From positions 62,001 to 126,000 of the forward strand of contig NZ_JAHVJO010000001.1 in NCBI RefSeq assembly GCF_019801215.1: a DNA stretch of 64,000 bases, read 5' to 3'. Origin of the DNA: Fictibacillus nanhaiensis. Its GTDB lineage: Bacteria > Bacillota > Bacilli > Bacillales > Fictibacillaceae. The notes below the pieces were generated by a model. The model worked only from the letters and a program-made list of their open reading frames with translations, had not been told where the DNA came from and searched no databases. Of the stretch, positions 34,280 to 43,649 are shown piece by piece (position 1 is the first letter of the stretch; each line of letters starts with the position of its first letter). The position numbers were made by a program, and so were the translations under genes.

Positions 34280-35250
34280 AGAGATTGTACCTCCTTAGGC
34301 TGATAGAATTTCCCTTGAAAGCTGTTTCTTTGTTTAAGTTCGCTTTCAATGGCGTTTAGCACTTTCCACTTATTTAAACTCCACATAGGTCCTACTAATA
34401 AATCAGGAGGTCCATCGCCTGTTAAACGGTGAATCATCATATCAGGTGGTATGATTTCTAATTGATCACATACAAGTTTCACGTAAGTATCAAAATCTAG
34501 AAATTCTAGCATTCCCTGTTCGTATTGCTTTACCATTGGGGTTTTCTTCAACAGGTGCAAAAGATGAATCTTCATTCCCTGAACGTCGAGTTTTGCGACT
34601 TCACGTACCGTTTCCATCATCATCTCGGGAGTTTCAAGCGGCAGCCCGTTAATGATATGTGTACAAACTCGAATGTTGTGCTTACGAAGTTTTTTAACAC
34701 CTTCTATATAAGTCGGATAATCGTGTGCACGATTAATTAACAGTGCAGTTCGTTCGTGAACGGTCTGAAGACCAAGTTCGATCCAAAGATAGGTGCGTTT
34801 GTTTAAGTCAGCCAGATATTCAATTACATCATCAGGAAGGCAATCAGGACGAGTTGCGATAGACAGTCCAACGACATCTTCTTGTTCTAGGACCGTTTCA
34901 TACAGTTCTTTTAATTTTTCCACGGGCGCATACGTATTCGTAAAAGCTTGGAAGTATCCGATATACTTCCCTTTTTTCCATTTTGTGTGCATCCGATTCT
35001 TCACGGCATGAAATTGGGTGATAATATCATCTCGACGGTTACCTGCAAAATCTCCTGAACCACTCTGAGAACAGAATGTACAGCCGCCATGAGCTGCTTT
35101 TCCATCCCGATTTGGACAATCGAAACCTCCGTCGAGTGGAATTTTTATTATTTTTTCACCGAAGTGGGATTTTAAATGCTGATTCCAAGAGAAAAATCGT
35201 TTGTCTCCAAAGTAATCGGGTTTATTTAAAAGGTGTGTCATCCTTTTCAC
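34276..35250 (-). CDS. ytqA: Radical SAM protein YtqA (tRNA wobble-uridine pathway)
   Basis: 324 residues of the TIGR01212 family. The iron-sulfur motif is the unusual C-x11-C-x2-C form, CPNRDGKAAHGGCTFC (~residue 45-60), then ELGLQTVHERT and KIHLLHLLKKTPM. I recall that YtqA has been proposed (as MnmL) to act before MnmM in making mnm5s2U in Bacillus; the 4-base overlap with ytqB supports a joint pathway. Starts at ATG 35250 with GGGAGTG upstream. Confidence 0.9.
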   Translation of the reverse strand: MKRMTHLLNKPDYFGDKRFFSWNQHLKSHFGEKIIKIPLDGGFDCPNRDGKAAHGGCTFCSQSGSGDFAGNRRDDIITQFHAVKNRMHTKWKKGKYIGYFQAFTNTYAPVEKLKELYETVLEQEDVVGLSIATRPDCLPDDVIEYLADLNKRTYLWIELGLQTVHERTALLINRAHDYPTYIEGVKKLRKHNIRVCTHIINGLPLETPEMMMETVREVAKLDVQGMKIHLLHLLKKTPMVKQYEQGMLEFLDFDTYVKLVCDQLEIIPPDMMIHRLTGDGPPDLLVGPMWSLNKWKVLNAIESELKQRNSFQGKFYQPKEVQSL

Positions 35251-35411
35251 TCCCTTCTATACGGTGATGAGCACCATAAAGCATTGTAGCATGTTCAAGC
35301 CTTTAGCGCCAAAAAAGGATTAGAGTTCTTGTACATTGTAAATAGCTCGAAAAAAGACTAAAATACATTAGGGAAAATGGAAAGATAACATCAGTAAGCG
35401 GGGGAATCATC

Positions 35412-36608
35412 ATGCCAGCGAAGGTTTGGCTTCTTATAATTGGGATGGCGTTAAATGTAACAGGTTCGAGCTTTCTTTGGCCGATTAATACAATTTTCAT
35501 GCACGAGCATTTAGGTAAATCTTTAACTGTAGCCGGAATTGTTTTGCTTCTAAACTCTGGTGCAGGTATTGTAGGAAATTTAACGGGTGGAATATTATTT
35601 GACAGACTCGGCGGATATGTAACCATCCTGCTAGGTGTGTCTATTTCATTCACTACTTCTTTATTATTGATTTGGTTTCATGATTTTTGGTCTTACAGCA
35701 TCTTACTCGTCTTTATGGGCTTCGGTATGGGTATCGTATTCCCTTCTATGTATGCACTTGCCGGAACGATGTGGAAAGAAGGCGGCAGAAAAGCGTTCAA
35801 CAGAATTTATATCGCACAAAATGTAGGAGTTGCATTAGGTGCAGCGTTAGGCGGGTTAGCTGCGTCTTATTCTTTTACTATTTCATTCATTAGTTGTTCT
35901 TCACTGTCGTTTATCTTTTTTATGATTGTCATGTTTGGGTTTAAAGGGATAGATGAAAAACAAGATGGAACGGTTCCGACTGTGTTTTCTCAAAAAAAGC
36001 GTATCCAAAATAAACAGGCATTTGTCGGTTTACTCATTTTGTGCGGAGGCTATTTATTGGCTTGGATCGGCTATGTTCAGTGGCAATCCACGATTGCAGC
36101 TTACACTCAAAATTTAGGTGTCAGCTTAAAGATGTACAGCTTATTATAGACTGTCAACGGTTTGTTTATCGTGCTCGGACAGCCATTAGTCAACCTTTTC
36201 TTAAAAAAATGGCTGCACTCTACAACCTCTCAAATCCTTGTCGGGTATGTTATTTTTATCATTTCATTTGTAGTGGTTGGAAATGCAAAAGAATTTAGCG
36301 GATTTATGATTGCAATGATCGTTTTAACAATTGGTGAAATGCTCGTATGGCCGGGCGTTCCTTCCATTGCAGCTGAGCTGGCTCCGCAAGGAAGAGCTGG
36401 GTTCTATCAAGGAATTGTAAACAGTACAGCAACAGGAGGAAGGATGCTCGGTCCTTTATTTGGAGGAATGATTGCTGATCTTTTCAATATTAATGTGCTG
36501 TTTCAAACCATTATTGGGTTGATTGTTATCTCATTTATGTTGACTATTGTTTACAGTCGAAACAAACATTCTATTAAAAAAGAAACTCCGCAGCCAGCAG
36601 CTTTGTAA
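35412..36608 (+). pseudogene. yttB: MFS transporter yttB, interrupted by an in-frame TAG
   Basis: Two open segments in the same frame (35412-36149 and 36150-36608) together encode one 12-helix major facilitator protein of ~398 residues. They are separated only by TAG at 36147-36149: ...KMYSLL(stop)TVNGLFIVLGQP... A tryptophan (TGG) at this place would restore the frame with a single base change. Both halves keep good coding character (GGILFDRLGGY loop in the first; GEMLVWPGVPS and GRMLGPLFGG in the second), so the mutation is recent or a sequence error. Start ATG 35412 with GCGGGGGA upstream. Position next to ytqA matches YttB-type genes of Bacillus; substrate unknown. Confidence 0.85.
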
Positions 36609-36627
36609 TTTACGTTTTGATGTAACT

Positions 36628-36685
36628 AAAAAAGGCTGATACACACCGAGCACATTTTAGTGCCTGTTGTATCAGCCCTTTTTTA
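36628..36685. terminator. Terminator between yttB and bioY
   Basis: AAAAAGGCTGATAC pairs with GTATCAGCCCTTTTTT; inner AGCAC/GTGCC part extends it. Works for both convergent genes. Confidence 0.85.
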
Positions 36686-36687
36686 AA

Positions 36688-37257
36688 TTATGCTGCCTTT
36701 GATTCGTTTTTTGGAAGCAGTCTTGCTGCCAATAATCTTTTCCGAATTGTGATTCCTAGAACAGAAGCTAAAAACGCTTTAATAACACCAACAAGAATAA
36801 AAGGTGTCACACCAGCTGCTAAAGTTTGCTCCCATGTCAGTCCAGCTGCAAATTTTAGTTGGACAGCTCCGAGTGTTAAAGTAAGGATCATTCCAATAAT
36901 ATTAGCTATAATTGCTGGGACAAGTGTGAAGCGTGTCTTTTCTAAAATAAGTCCTGTAATATAAGCTGTGAGAATAAAACCAAAAATATATCCCCCAGTA
37001 GGCCCAACGAGTACAGAAAAGCCTCCTTTAGCTTCTGAGAATACCGGAAGTCCCACTGCGCCCATTGCGACATATAAGGCTACGGCTAAAGTACCATACC
37101 GACTCCCTAAAATAGTCGCACATAATCCGATTGCTAGAGTTTGCCCAGTGATTGGGACTAGTGGCAAAGGAATCGTCATCTGGGCTAGAATCGCAGTGAT
37201 TCCGGCCATTAAAGCGGCATAGAGAGACATTTTTAACTTTTCATTGGTTGCATACAC
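36688..37257 (-). CDS. bioY: Biotin transporter BioY (ECF S-component)
   Basis: 189 residues from GTG 37257; longer starts up to 37341 would run through the operator. Six helices with the BioY signatures AQMTIPLPLVPITGQTL (helix 1-2 loop) and FSVLVGPTGGYIFGF (~residue 88). It imports biotin alone or with a shared ECF module. A BirA operator sits just upstream, which explains regulation. Separate transcription unit. Confidence 0.93.
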   Translation of the reverse strand: MYATNEKLKMSLYAALMAGITAILAQMTIPLPLVPITGQTLAIGLCATILGSRYGTLAVALYVAMGAVGLPVFSEAKGGFSVLVGPTGGYIFGFILTAYITGLILEKTRFTLVPAIIANIIGMILTLTLGAVQLKFAAGLTWEQTLAAGVTPFILVGVIKAFLASVLGITIRKRLLAARLLPKNESKAA

Positions 37258-37280
37258 GATGCCATACACCCCTTCTTTAA

Positions 37281-37310
37281 TTGTTAACATATTTATTTTT
37301 GTGGTTAACA
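37281..37310 (-). promoter_or_regulatory. BirA (biotin repressor) operator of bioY
   Basis: TTGTTAAC, 15 bases, GTTAACA: the bipartite inverted repeat of Bacillus BirA sites. It lies 24-53 bases upstream of the bioY start, in promoter position. Confidence 0.85.
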
Positions 37311-37412
37311 TAAATTTAATCAGACACGTACGGTTTGTCAAGTTGTGAAATAACAGATTAGGAGATGGCTGTTTAGAGAAGGAAAAAATAGGTTATATTC
37401 GTTCAAACAACC

Positions 37413-37441
37413 TTGACATTTTTAAAAAGAATTCATAAAAT
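37413..37441 (+). promoter_or_regulatory. Sigma-A promoter of leuS
   Basis: TTGACA (37413-37418), 17-base spacer, TAAAAT (37436-37441); about 25 bases before the T-box leader. Confidence 0.8.
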
Positions 37442-37464
37442 ACAAATTAACATCTCTATTTGTT

Positions 37465-37722
37465 AACAACGATGAGAGGGAGTAGTAAAAAAAGAATGGT
37501 TTATAGAGAGTTGACGGCTGGTGCAAGTCAACCCGGACTTTTTTGAACTCACCCTTAAGTTGCAAGTGTGAATCTAGTAGTACTTGCCGTCCCGCCGCGT
37601 TATGGTAAGTTTTGAGTGAACGCGATATTTGCGTTAATCAGGGTGGTACCGCGGCAGGTTCATATGATAATGTGATCTAACCTTTCGTCCCTAATGTAAT
37701 TTTAGGGGTGGAAGGTTTTTTT
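37465..37722 (+). promoter_or_regulatory. T-box leader, leucine-specific, with terminator
   Basis: The conserved AGGGTGGTACCGCG antiterminator bulge is at 37639-37652. In stem I the sequence TTGAACTCACCC presents CTC (37548-37550) as specifier codon, i.e. leucine. The terminator AACCTTTCGTCCCTAA/TTTAGGGGTGGAAGGTT followed by TTTTTT ends at 37722. Uncharged tRNA-Leu favours the antiterminator and lets leuS be transcribed. Confidence 0.97.
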
Positions 37723-37761
37723 ATGTTTTTGAAAAGAAGGGTCTATGAAGGAGGAATGGTT

Positions 37762-40182
37762 ATGTATTATAACCACAAAACAATCGAGAAAAAGTGGCAG
37801 CATTTTTGGGAGGAAAACAAAACGTTCCAAACAAAAGAAGAGTATGACAAAAAGAAGTTTTATGCTCTAGATATGTTTCCTTATCCATCAGGAGCAGGGC
37901 TTCATGTTGGTCACCCGGAAGGATATACAGCAACAGATATTCTATCTCGGATGAAGCGCATGCAAGGATATAATGTTCTTCATCCAATGGGATGGGATGC
38001 ATTTGGTCTTCCGGCCGAACAATATGCACTTGATACGGGCAATGATCCTGCTTTGTTTACAGAACAAAACATTAATACGTTCCGAAGACAAATAAAAGAT
38101 CTGGGCTTCTCATATGACTGGGATCGCGAAGTAAATACAACAGATCCAGAGTATTACAAATGGACACAATGGATTTTTATCCAGCTGTATAATAAAGGTC
38201 TTGCATACGTAGACGAAGTACCAGTTAACTGGTGTGAAGCACTTGGAACAGTACTGGCAAACGAAGAAGTAATCGATGGAAAGAGCGAACGCGGAGGACA
38301 CCCTGTTGTTCGCAAACCTATGAAACAATGGATGCTTAAAATTACGGCATATGCAGATAGGCTTCTTGAAGATCTTAACGAATTGGATTGGCCTGAAAGC
38401 TTGAAGGATATGCAGAGAAACTGGATAGGGCGTTCAGAGGGTGCAGAGGTTCATTTTGACGTAGAAGGTCACTCATCTAAAATTACTGTTTTCACGACAA
38501 GACCGGATACATTGTTTGGTGCAACTTACCTTGTTCTTGCTCCTGAAAATAAGCTAGTTAAAGAAATCGTTACGAATGAGCAATTTGAGGCAGTAACTTC
38601 CTACCAAAAACAAGTCGAAACAAAATCAGACTTAGAGCGTACAGAGCTGAACAAAGAAAAATCTGGTGTATTTACGGGGAGTTACGCTATTCATCCTGTA
38701 ACAGGTGCAAAACTTCCTATCTGGATCGCAGATTATGTTCTAGCAAGCTATGGAACTGGAGCTATTATGGCAGTTCCAGCTCATGATGAACGAGATCATG
38801 AGTTTGCAGTTAAATTCGAGCTTCCGATTGCTGAAGTGGTTGAGGGCGGAAATGTTTCAGAAGCTGCTTATACAGGCGAGGGTGTGCATGTGAACTCTGA
38901 CTTCTTAAACGGCATGCACAAAACGGAAGCCATTGCAAAGATGAATGAATGGTTAGCTGAAAACGATAAAGGCGAGAAGAAGACGACTTACCGCCTTCGT
39001 GATTGGCTGTTCTCTCGCCAGAGGTATTGGGGTGAACCTATCCCGATCATTCATTGGGAAGACGGAACGATGACAACTGTTTCAGAAGGCGAATTACCTC
39101 TATTACTGCCGGTTGTCAAAGAGATTAAACCTTCAGGTACAGGAGAATCACCGCTGGCAAACGTAGATGAGTGGGTAAATGTAGTTGATCCTGTTACAGG
39201 CAAGAAAGGCCGTCGTGAAACAAATACGATGCCTCAATGGGCAGGAAGCTGCTGGTATTACTTAAGATATATCGACCCTAAAAACAACGAGCAATTGGCA
39301 TCTCCAGAAAAATTACAGCACTGGCTTCCAGTTGATATGTATATTGGTGGAGCTGAACATGCTGTGTTGCATCTACTATACGCTCGTTTCTGGCATAAAG
39401 TCTTGTACGACCTTGGAATTGTTCCAACAAAAGAGCCTTTCCAAAAACTTTTCAACCAAGGGATGATTCTTGGTGAAAACAATGAAAAAATGAGTAAGTC
39501 AAAAGGAAATGTCGTAAATCCAGATGAGATTGTTCTAAGTCATGGCGCTGATACACTTCGTTTATACGAGATGTTTATGGGACCACTTGACGCTTCAATC
39601 GCATGGAGTACGACAGGGCTTGATGGTGCTCGACGCTTCCTGGACCGTGTTTGGAGATTGCTTGTTTCAGAAGACGGTCAGCGCGTAAACCCTGCGATTA
39701 AAGATGTAAAGGCATCAGAATCCTTCAACCGTTTATACCATCTGACTGTTAAAAAAGTGACAGAAGATTATGAAGGGCTGCGCTTTAACACAGCCATTTC
39801 ACAACTTATGGTGTTTATTAATGAAGCAAATAAGCAAGAAGTCCTTTCTAAAGATCTACTGGAAGGATTCGTTAAAATGCTTTCCCCAATCGCTCCGCAT
39901 ATTTGTGAAGAGCTTTGGGAAATGCTAGGTGGAGAAGGCAGCATCGCATATGCATCATGGCCGGTTTGGGATGAAGCCCAACTTGTTGAAAATGAAGTTG
40001 AAATTGTTGTTCAAGTAAATGGCAAACTAAAAGCGAAGATGACAATTCCTGCAAACAGTAGTGGTCCAGACATGGAACAAGTGGCATTAAAAGAAGAGTC
40101 CGTTCAACAAAGCATCGAAGGTAAAACCATTCGAAAAGTTATTACTGTACCAGGTAAACTTGTAAATATTGTAGCTAATTAA
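37762..40182 (+). CDS. leuS: Leucyl-tRNA synthetase
   Basis: 806 residues from ATG 37762 (AAGGAGG 7 bases upstream); an 18-residue longer frame would begin inside the T-box terminator. Class I synthetase: HIGH motif as HVGHPEGYT after [13 protein letters not shown] in [16 protein letters not shown], and the CP1 editing domain with [18 protein letters not shown] and [13 protein letters not shown]. Normal length. Monocistronic with, or read through into, the rhodanese gene 16 bases downstream. Confidence 0.99.
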   Translation: MYYNHKTIEKKWQHFWEENKTFQTKEEYDKKKFYALDMFPYPSGAGLHVGHPEGYTATDILSRMKRMQGYNVLHPMGWDAFGLPAEQYALDTGNDPALFTEQNINTFRRQIKDLGFSYDWDREVNTTDPEYYKWTQWIFIQLYNKGLAYVDEVPVNWCEALGTVLANEEVIDGKSERGGHPVVRKPMKQWMLKITAYADRLLEDLNELDWPESLKDMQRNWIGRSEGAEVHFDVEGHSSKITVFTTRPDTLFGATYLVLAPENKLVKEIVTNEQFEAVTSYQKQVETKSDLERTELNKEKSGVFTGSYAIHPVTGAKLPIWIADYVLASYGTGAIMAVPAHDERDHEFAVKFELPIAEVVEGGNVSEAAYTGEGVHVNSDFLNGMHKTEAIAKMNEWLAENDKGEKKTTYRLRDWLFSRQRYWGEPIPIIHWEDGTMTTVSEGELPLLLPVVKEIKPSGTGESPLANVDEWVNVVDPVTGKKGRRETNTMPQWAGSCWYYLRYIDPKNNEQLASPEKLQHWLPVDMYIGGAEHAVLHLLYARFWHKVLYDLGIVPTKEPFQKLFNQGMILGENNEKMSKSKGNVVNPDEIVLSHGADTLRLYEMFMGPLDASIAWSTTGLDGARRFLDRVWRLLVSEDGQRVNPAIKDVKASESFNRLYHLTVKKVTEDYEGLRFNTAISQLMVFINEANKQEVLSKDLLEGFVKMLSPIAPHICEELWEMLGGEGSIAYASWPVWDEAQLVENEVEIVVQVNGKLKAKMTIPANSSGPDMEQVALKEESVQQSIEGKTIRKVITVPGKLVNIVAN

Positions 40183-40198
40183 AGGAGGCCGTCATTTT

Positions 40199-40501
40199 AT
40201 GGAATTTGAATTAAAAGAGATTTCCCCATCTGAAGTAAAACAACTTTTAAAAGAGGGGAAGAAAGTATCTTTAATAGATGTTCGTGAAGATGAGGAGATA
40301 GCAGAAGGAAAGATTCCTGAAGCTGCCCATATCAAGATGGGCGAGATTCCTGACCGTTTGAATGAGATTGATAAAAACGAAGAGCACATTATTATCTGCC
40401 GTTCTGGCAGACGCAGCGAGAATGTAGCGTTCTTTTTACAAGATCAAGGATATAAGGTAAAGAATATGACTGGCGGAATGCTTGAGTACAATCAAGATTA
40501 A
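40199..40501 (+). CDS. ytwF: Rhodanese-like domain protein YtwF
   Basis: 100 residues, a single rhodanese domain: LIDVREDEEIAEGKIPEA and the active-site loop CRSGRRS with the sulfur-carrying cysteine. Likely a sulfur carrier or redox helper. GGAGGC precedes ATG 40199; 16 bases after leuS, so probably co-transcribed and under the T-box. Terminator follows. Confidence 0.9.
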   Translation: MEFELKEISPSEVKQLLKEGKKVSLIDVREDEEIAEGKIPEAAHIKMGEIPDRLNEIDKNEEHIIICRSGRRSENVAFFLQDQGYKVKNMTGGMLEYNQD

Positions 40502-40508
40502 TTAACTT

Positions 40509-40541
40509 TCCCTATGCTCACTTACGAGTATAGGGTTTTTT
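40509..40541 (+). terminator. Rho-independent terminator
   Basis: CCCTATGCTC/GAGTATAGGG with one G-U pair, loop ACTTAC, then TTTTTTT. Confidence 0.9.
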
Positions 40542-40651
40542 TATGGTAAAGGTCATCAAAAAAAGGGTTCATTTTAAATTTTCATAGATGGTGTGAAAAA
40601 TGCTAACATTTAACCGATAAAAAGGGTATATCTAATACCCTGGAGGCTCTC

Positions 40652-42571
40652 ATGGAAGCAAAACATTCGAAAATGAAGAAATGGGTCATCATAATTTCTA
40701 CATTGTTTACCATACATATAGCGAGCGCTGTAGGGTTACTATATGTGCAAAATATGATGATATATATCATGAATATTAGTGTTGCTGTCGTTTTCGGAGT
40801 ATTTGTTTTTAAAATGCTGAAAGAAACAGATAGTCATGCTGTTAATCTTGAGCAAGAAATCAGAAAACATAAGGAAACTTTCGAAGAGTTGGAAGCAAGT
40901 AAAATAAAGCTCCAAAATGTATTTGATAGCATTGATGTTGCCATTTGGTCTCATAATCTTCAGACTAACAAACTACTCATCACTTCAGGAATCGAGAAAC
41001 TTTACGGTTATCCGCTGGAAGCTTTTTATGACGATGTGGATCTTTGGAAGAAAGTCATTCATCCTGATGACTTAAACATTATCGAAAAGAGGGCACTGGA
41101 AATCGAAAATGGTGTAGTGGCAACAAGTGAATACAGAATCTTGCGCCCGGATGGAGAAATTAGATGGATTCATGACCGTGGGATTCCATTTTTAAACGAA
41201 AAGAAAGAATTGATCGATTTCAATTCCATTCTTATCGACATCACAGAACGTAAACGAGCAGAAATGACGATTGAACATATGGCTTATTTCGATGAGTTAA
41301 CAGGATTGCCAAATCGGAATGGTTTTATGGAAACGATTGAACAACAAATGAAAGAAGCGGACCTTAAGCAAGGAAATATTGCTCTATTATACTTAGACTT
41401 AGATCGTTTTAATGTACTGAATGATACGCTTGGTCACAGTTTTGGAGATTTGTTATTACAAAAAGTAGCCAATTTATTAAAATTAACAATTGGCGATAAA
41501 GGGAAAGTCTTTCGAAGAAGTGGTGATGAGTTTATCATATTACTGGATTTTCTCGATGAAAGCGAAGTTGAATCGATTGCTGAAGACATAATCTTTTCGT
41601 TTACGAAGCCATTCCTTTTAAGTGGTCAAGAGGTCTTCACTACGCCTAGTATCGGGATAAGTCTATATCCTGGCAACGGCTCTGATAGTGATACGTTATT
41701 AAAGAGAGCTGATTCAGCGCTTTATTTAGCTAAGGAACGAGGAAGAAACACGTATCAATTTTTTACAGAGCAGCGTGACGGTAAGATGGAACGAAGGTTA
41801 AACCTGGAACACGGACTTCGAAAAGCATTAAAGAATGATGAATTGTTTCTTGTGTTTCAGCCTCAAGTTCAATTCCATACGAAAAAAATATTAGGTGTGG
41901 AAGCATTGCTTCGATGGGACAAAGAAGAAGAAGGCATGATTTCCCCAGCTGAATTTATTCCAATCGCTGAGGAAACCGGAATGATTTTACCGATTGGAGA
42001 ATGGGTGCTAAAAAATGCATGCCTGCAAGGAGTAGAATGGTATAAAAAAGGATACAGTGACCTTTTAATTTCTGTTAACATATCTGTTAGACAATTATTA
42101 GAAGAATCGTTTGTTGAGAAAGTTGAAAGTATATTAGCAGAAACCCATTTCCCTCCATCAGCTCTAGAATTAGAAATTACAGAGAGCACTACGATGCAAA
42201 GTATGGATGAGACTTTACCAGTACTTCATCGATTACGATTAAATGGAATACGAATCTCTATTGACGATTTTGGCACAGGGTATTCGTCTTTAACTTATTT
42301 GAGAAAGCTTCCAGTAGATACATTAAAAATTGATAAGATGTTTATTGATGATATCCTTACAGATACAAAAGCCGGAGCGATCGTTAAAACGATTATCGAT
42401 ATGGGACATAACCTTAATTTTCATGTTATTGCAGAGGGGATTGAAAGCTCCGAGCAAATTGATTTCTTACTGGAACAAGGATGCTTGTTCGGCCAGGGCT
42501 ATCATTTCTATAAGCCACTTAAACCAGAAGAATTAGAGAATATCCTTCAAGAGAATATGGTAATCAATTAG
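40652..42571 (+). CDS. Membrane-bound PAS-GGDEF-EAL cyclic-di-GMP protein
   Basis: 639 residues. Two N-terminal helices (~10-30 and ~33-52), a short coiled coil (~60-90), one PAS domain (~90-205, ending DITERKRAEM), GGDEF (~205-370) and EAL (~385-635). As in the other GGDEF-EAL protein here, the cyclase motif is SGDEF (residues 290-294). The EAL residues are complete: VEALLRW, VNISVRQL, LEITEST, DDFGTGYSS, LKIDKMF and AEGIES. Likely a phosphodiesterase, perhaps bifunctional. TGGAGG precedes ATG 40652. Single gene. Confidence 0.93.
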   Translation: MEAKHSKMKKWVIIISTLFTIHIASAVGLLYVQNMMIYIMNISVAVVFGVFVFKMLKETDSHAVNLEQEIRKHKETFEELEASKIKLQNVFDSIDVAIWSHNLQTNKLLITSGIEKLYGYPLEAFYDDVDLWKKVIHPDDLNIIEKRALEIENGVVATSEYRILRPDGEIRWIHDRGIPFLNEKKELIDFNSILIDITERKRAEMTIEHMAYFDELTGLPNRNGFMETIEQQMKEADLKQGNIALLYLDLDRFNVLNDTLGHSFGDLLLQKVANLLKLTIGDKGKVFRRSGDEFIILLDFLDESEVESIAEDIIFSFTKPFLLSGQEVFTTPSIGISLYPGNGSDSDTLLKRADSALYLAKERGRNTYQFFTEQRDGKMERRLNLEHGLRKALKNDELFLVFQPQVQFHTKKILGVEALLRWDKEEEGMISPAEFIPIAEETGMILPIGEWVLKNACLQGVEWYKKGYSDLLISVNISVRQLLEESFVEKVESILAETHFPPSALELEITESTTMQSMDETLPVLHRLRLNGIRISIDDFGTGYSSLTYLRKLPVDTLKIDKMFIDDILTDTKAGAIVKTIIDMGHNLNFHVIAEGIESSEQIDFLLEQGCLFGQGYHFYKPLKPEELENILQENMVIN

Positions 42572-42573
42572 CA

Positions 42574-42620
42574 GGCTGACTGGAAAAGTCGTTTACAAAC
42601 GATTTTTTTAGTCAGTTTTT
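42574..42620 (+). terminator. Rho-independent terminator
   Basis: CTGACT ... AGTCAG outer stem with inner TCGTTTACAAACGA hairpin, then TTTTTT. Confidence 0.75.
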
Positions 42621-42745
42621 TTATGTGACTATGTCATTCTTCTCATCCAATAGTGATGTGTATGATCAATAAAAAGACACGTATGTTTCATAAAAGCTCA
42701 TTCGTGAAACACTACATAGGTAGACAAATTAAGGAGTGGATAAAA

Positions 42746-43381
42746 GTGAATGTACTCGTAATCGGGGCAAATGGCAATATTGGAAAATTAACGTGCGCTA
42801 TTCTGGCAGAGCAAGGTCATTCAGTAAAAGCGATGGTAAGAAAAGAGGAGCAGCAAGAACACTTCCAACATGAAAACGTCGAAGCGGTTCTAGGCGATCT
42901 TGAAAAAGATTTTCAACATGCATTTAAAGGGATAGAAGCTGTCATTTTTACAGCAGGGTCTGGTGGGCATACTGGGCCTGAGCAGACAGAGGCTGTTGAT
43001 TATGAAGGAGCTGTTAAATCGATTAAGCTTTCCGAAAAAAATGAGATAGAGCAGTTTATCATGGTGAGTTCCCTTGGTGCTGATACCCCTGAAAAAGGAC
43101 CTGAAAGTTTGCAGCATTATCTTGAAGTGAAAGGAAAAGCAGATAAAATCTTAATGGATAGTTCACTAAATTACACGATTTTACGACCGGGTGCTTTAAC
43201 CGATGAAGACGGAATGGGTATGATTATGGCAAAGAGGAAATTAAACGAACGGGGTTCTATCCCGAGAACAGATGTAGCAAGAACGATTGCTGCATGTCTT
43301 GGAAACGAAAAGGTATATCATGAAGTGTTTGAATTGATTGAAGGTGAAATACCGATTAAATCAGCACTGGAAGATTTGTAA
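42746..43381 (+). CDS. NAD(P)-binding oxidoreductase (atypical SDR, YhfK-like)
   Basis: 211 residues from GTG 42746 (AAGGAG 9 bases upstream); the open frame back to 42653 lacks a site. Rossmann motif GANGNIGKL at the N terminus, then VSSLGAD near residue 105 and YTILRPGALTDE near residue 150, as in SDR_a5/NmrA-like proteins that bind NADP. Substrate not known. Stands before cse60 with ~80 bases between. Confidence 0.85.
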   Translation: MNVLVIGANGNIGKLTCAILAEQGHSVKAMVRKEEQQEHFQHENVEAVLGDLEKDFQHAFKGIEAVIFTAGSGGHTGPEQTEAVDYEGAVKSIKLSEKNEIEQFIMVSSLGADTPEKGPESLQHYLEVKGKADKILMDSSLNYTILRPGALTDEDGMGMIMAKRKLNERGSIPRTDVARTIAACLGNEKVYHEVFELIEGEIPIKSALEDL

Positions 43382-43460
43382 GACAAAACTAGTCAAAGTC
43401 CTACAAAGGAAAAACACCCTCTCCTGATGAAATGAAAAATAACAGGAGGGGATGTTTATT

Positions 43461-43649
43461 ATGATACAAGTTAAAGTATTTGATGAAGATCACGAAGATG
43501 ACCTTGAAGAATCTTTAAATGAATTTTTAAGCGGGATTCCTCAAGAACGAATTGTGGATATAAAGTATCAAATCGCCGTTTGTGAAAACGTTCATGAAGA
43601 GAACGAAACGATGTTTTCTTTTTCAGCCCTGGTCATTTATAAAAAATGA
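43461..43649 (+). CDS. Sporulation protein Cse60 family
   Basis: 62 residues from ATG 43461 (AGGAGGGG 9 bases upstream; ATG 43452 abuts it). MIQVKVFDEDHEDDLEESLNEFL-type N terminus (seen as VKVFDEDHEDDLEES), VDIKYQIAV and SFSALVIY match the small Cse60 family. In B. subtilis cse60 is switched on in the mother cell by sigma-E; its role is unknown. I saw no certain sigma-E promoter. Confidence 0.8.
   Translation: MIQVKVFDEDHEDDLEESLNEFLSGIPQERIVDIKYQIAVCENVHEENETMFSFSALVIYKK

Noticed and set aside
36150-36608. Independent gene from TTG 36162
   Set aside because: Same frame as the upstream half, begins mid-helix, and has no ribosome site; best read as the second half of yttB.
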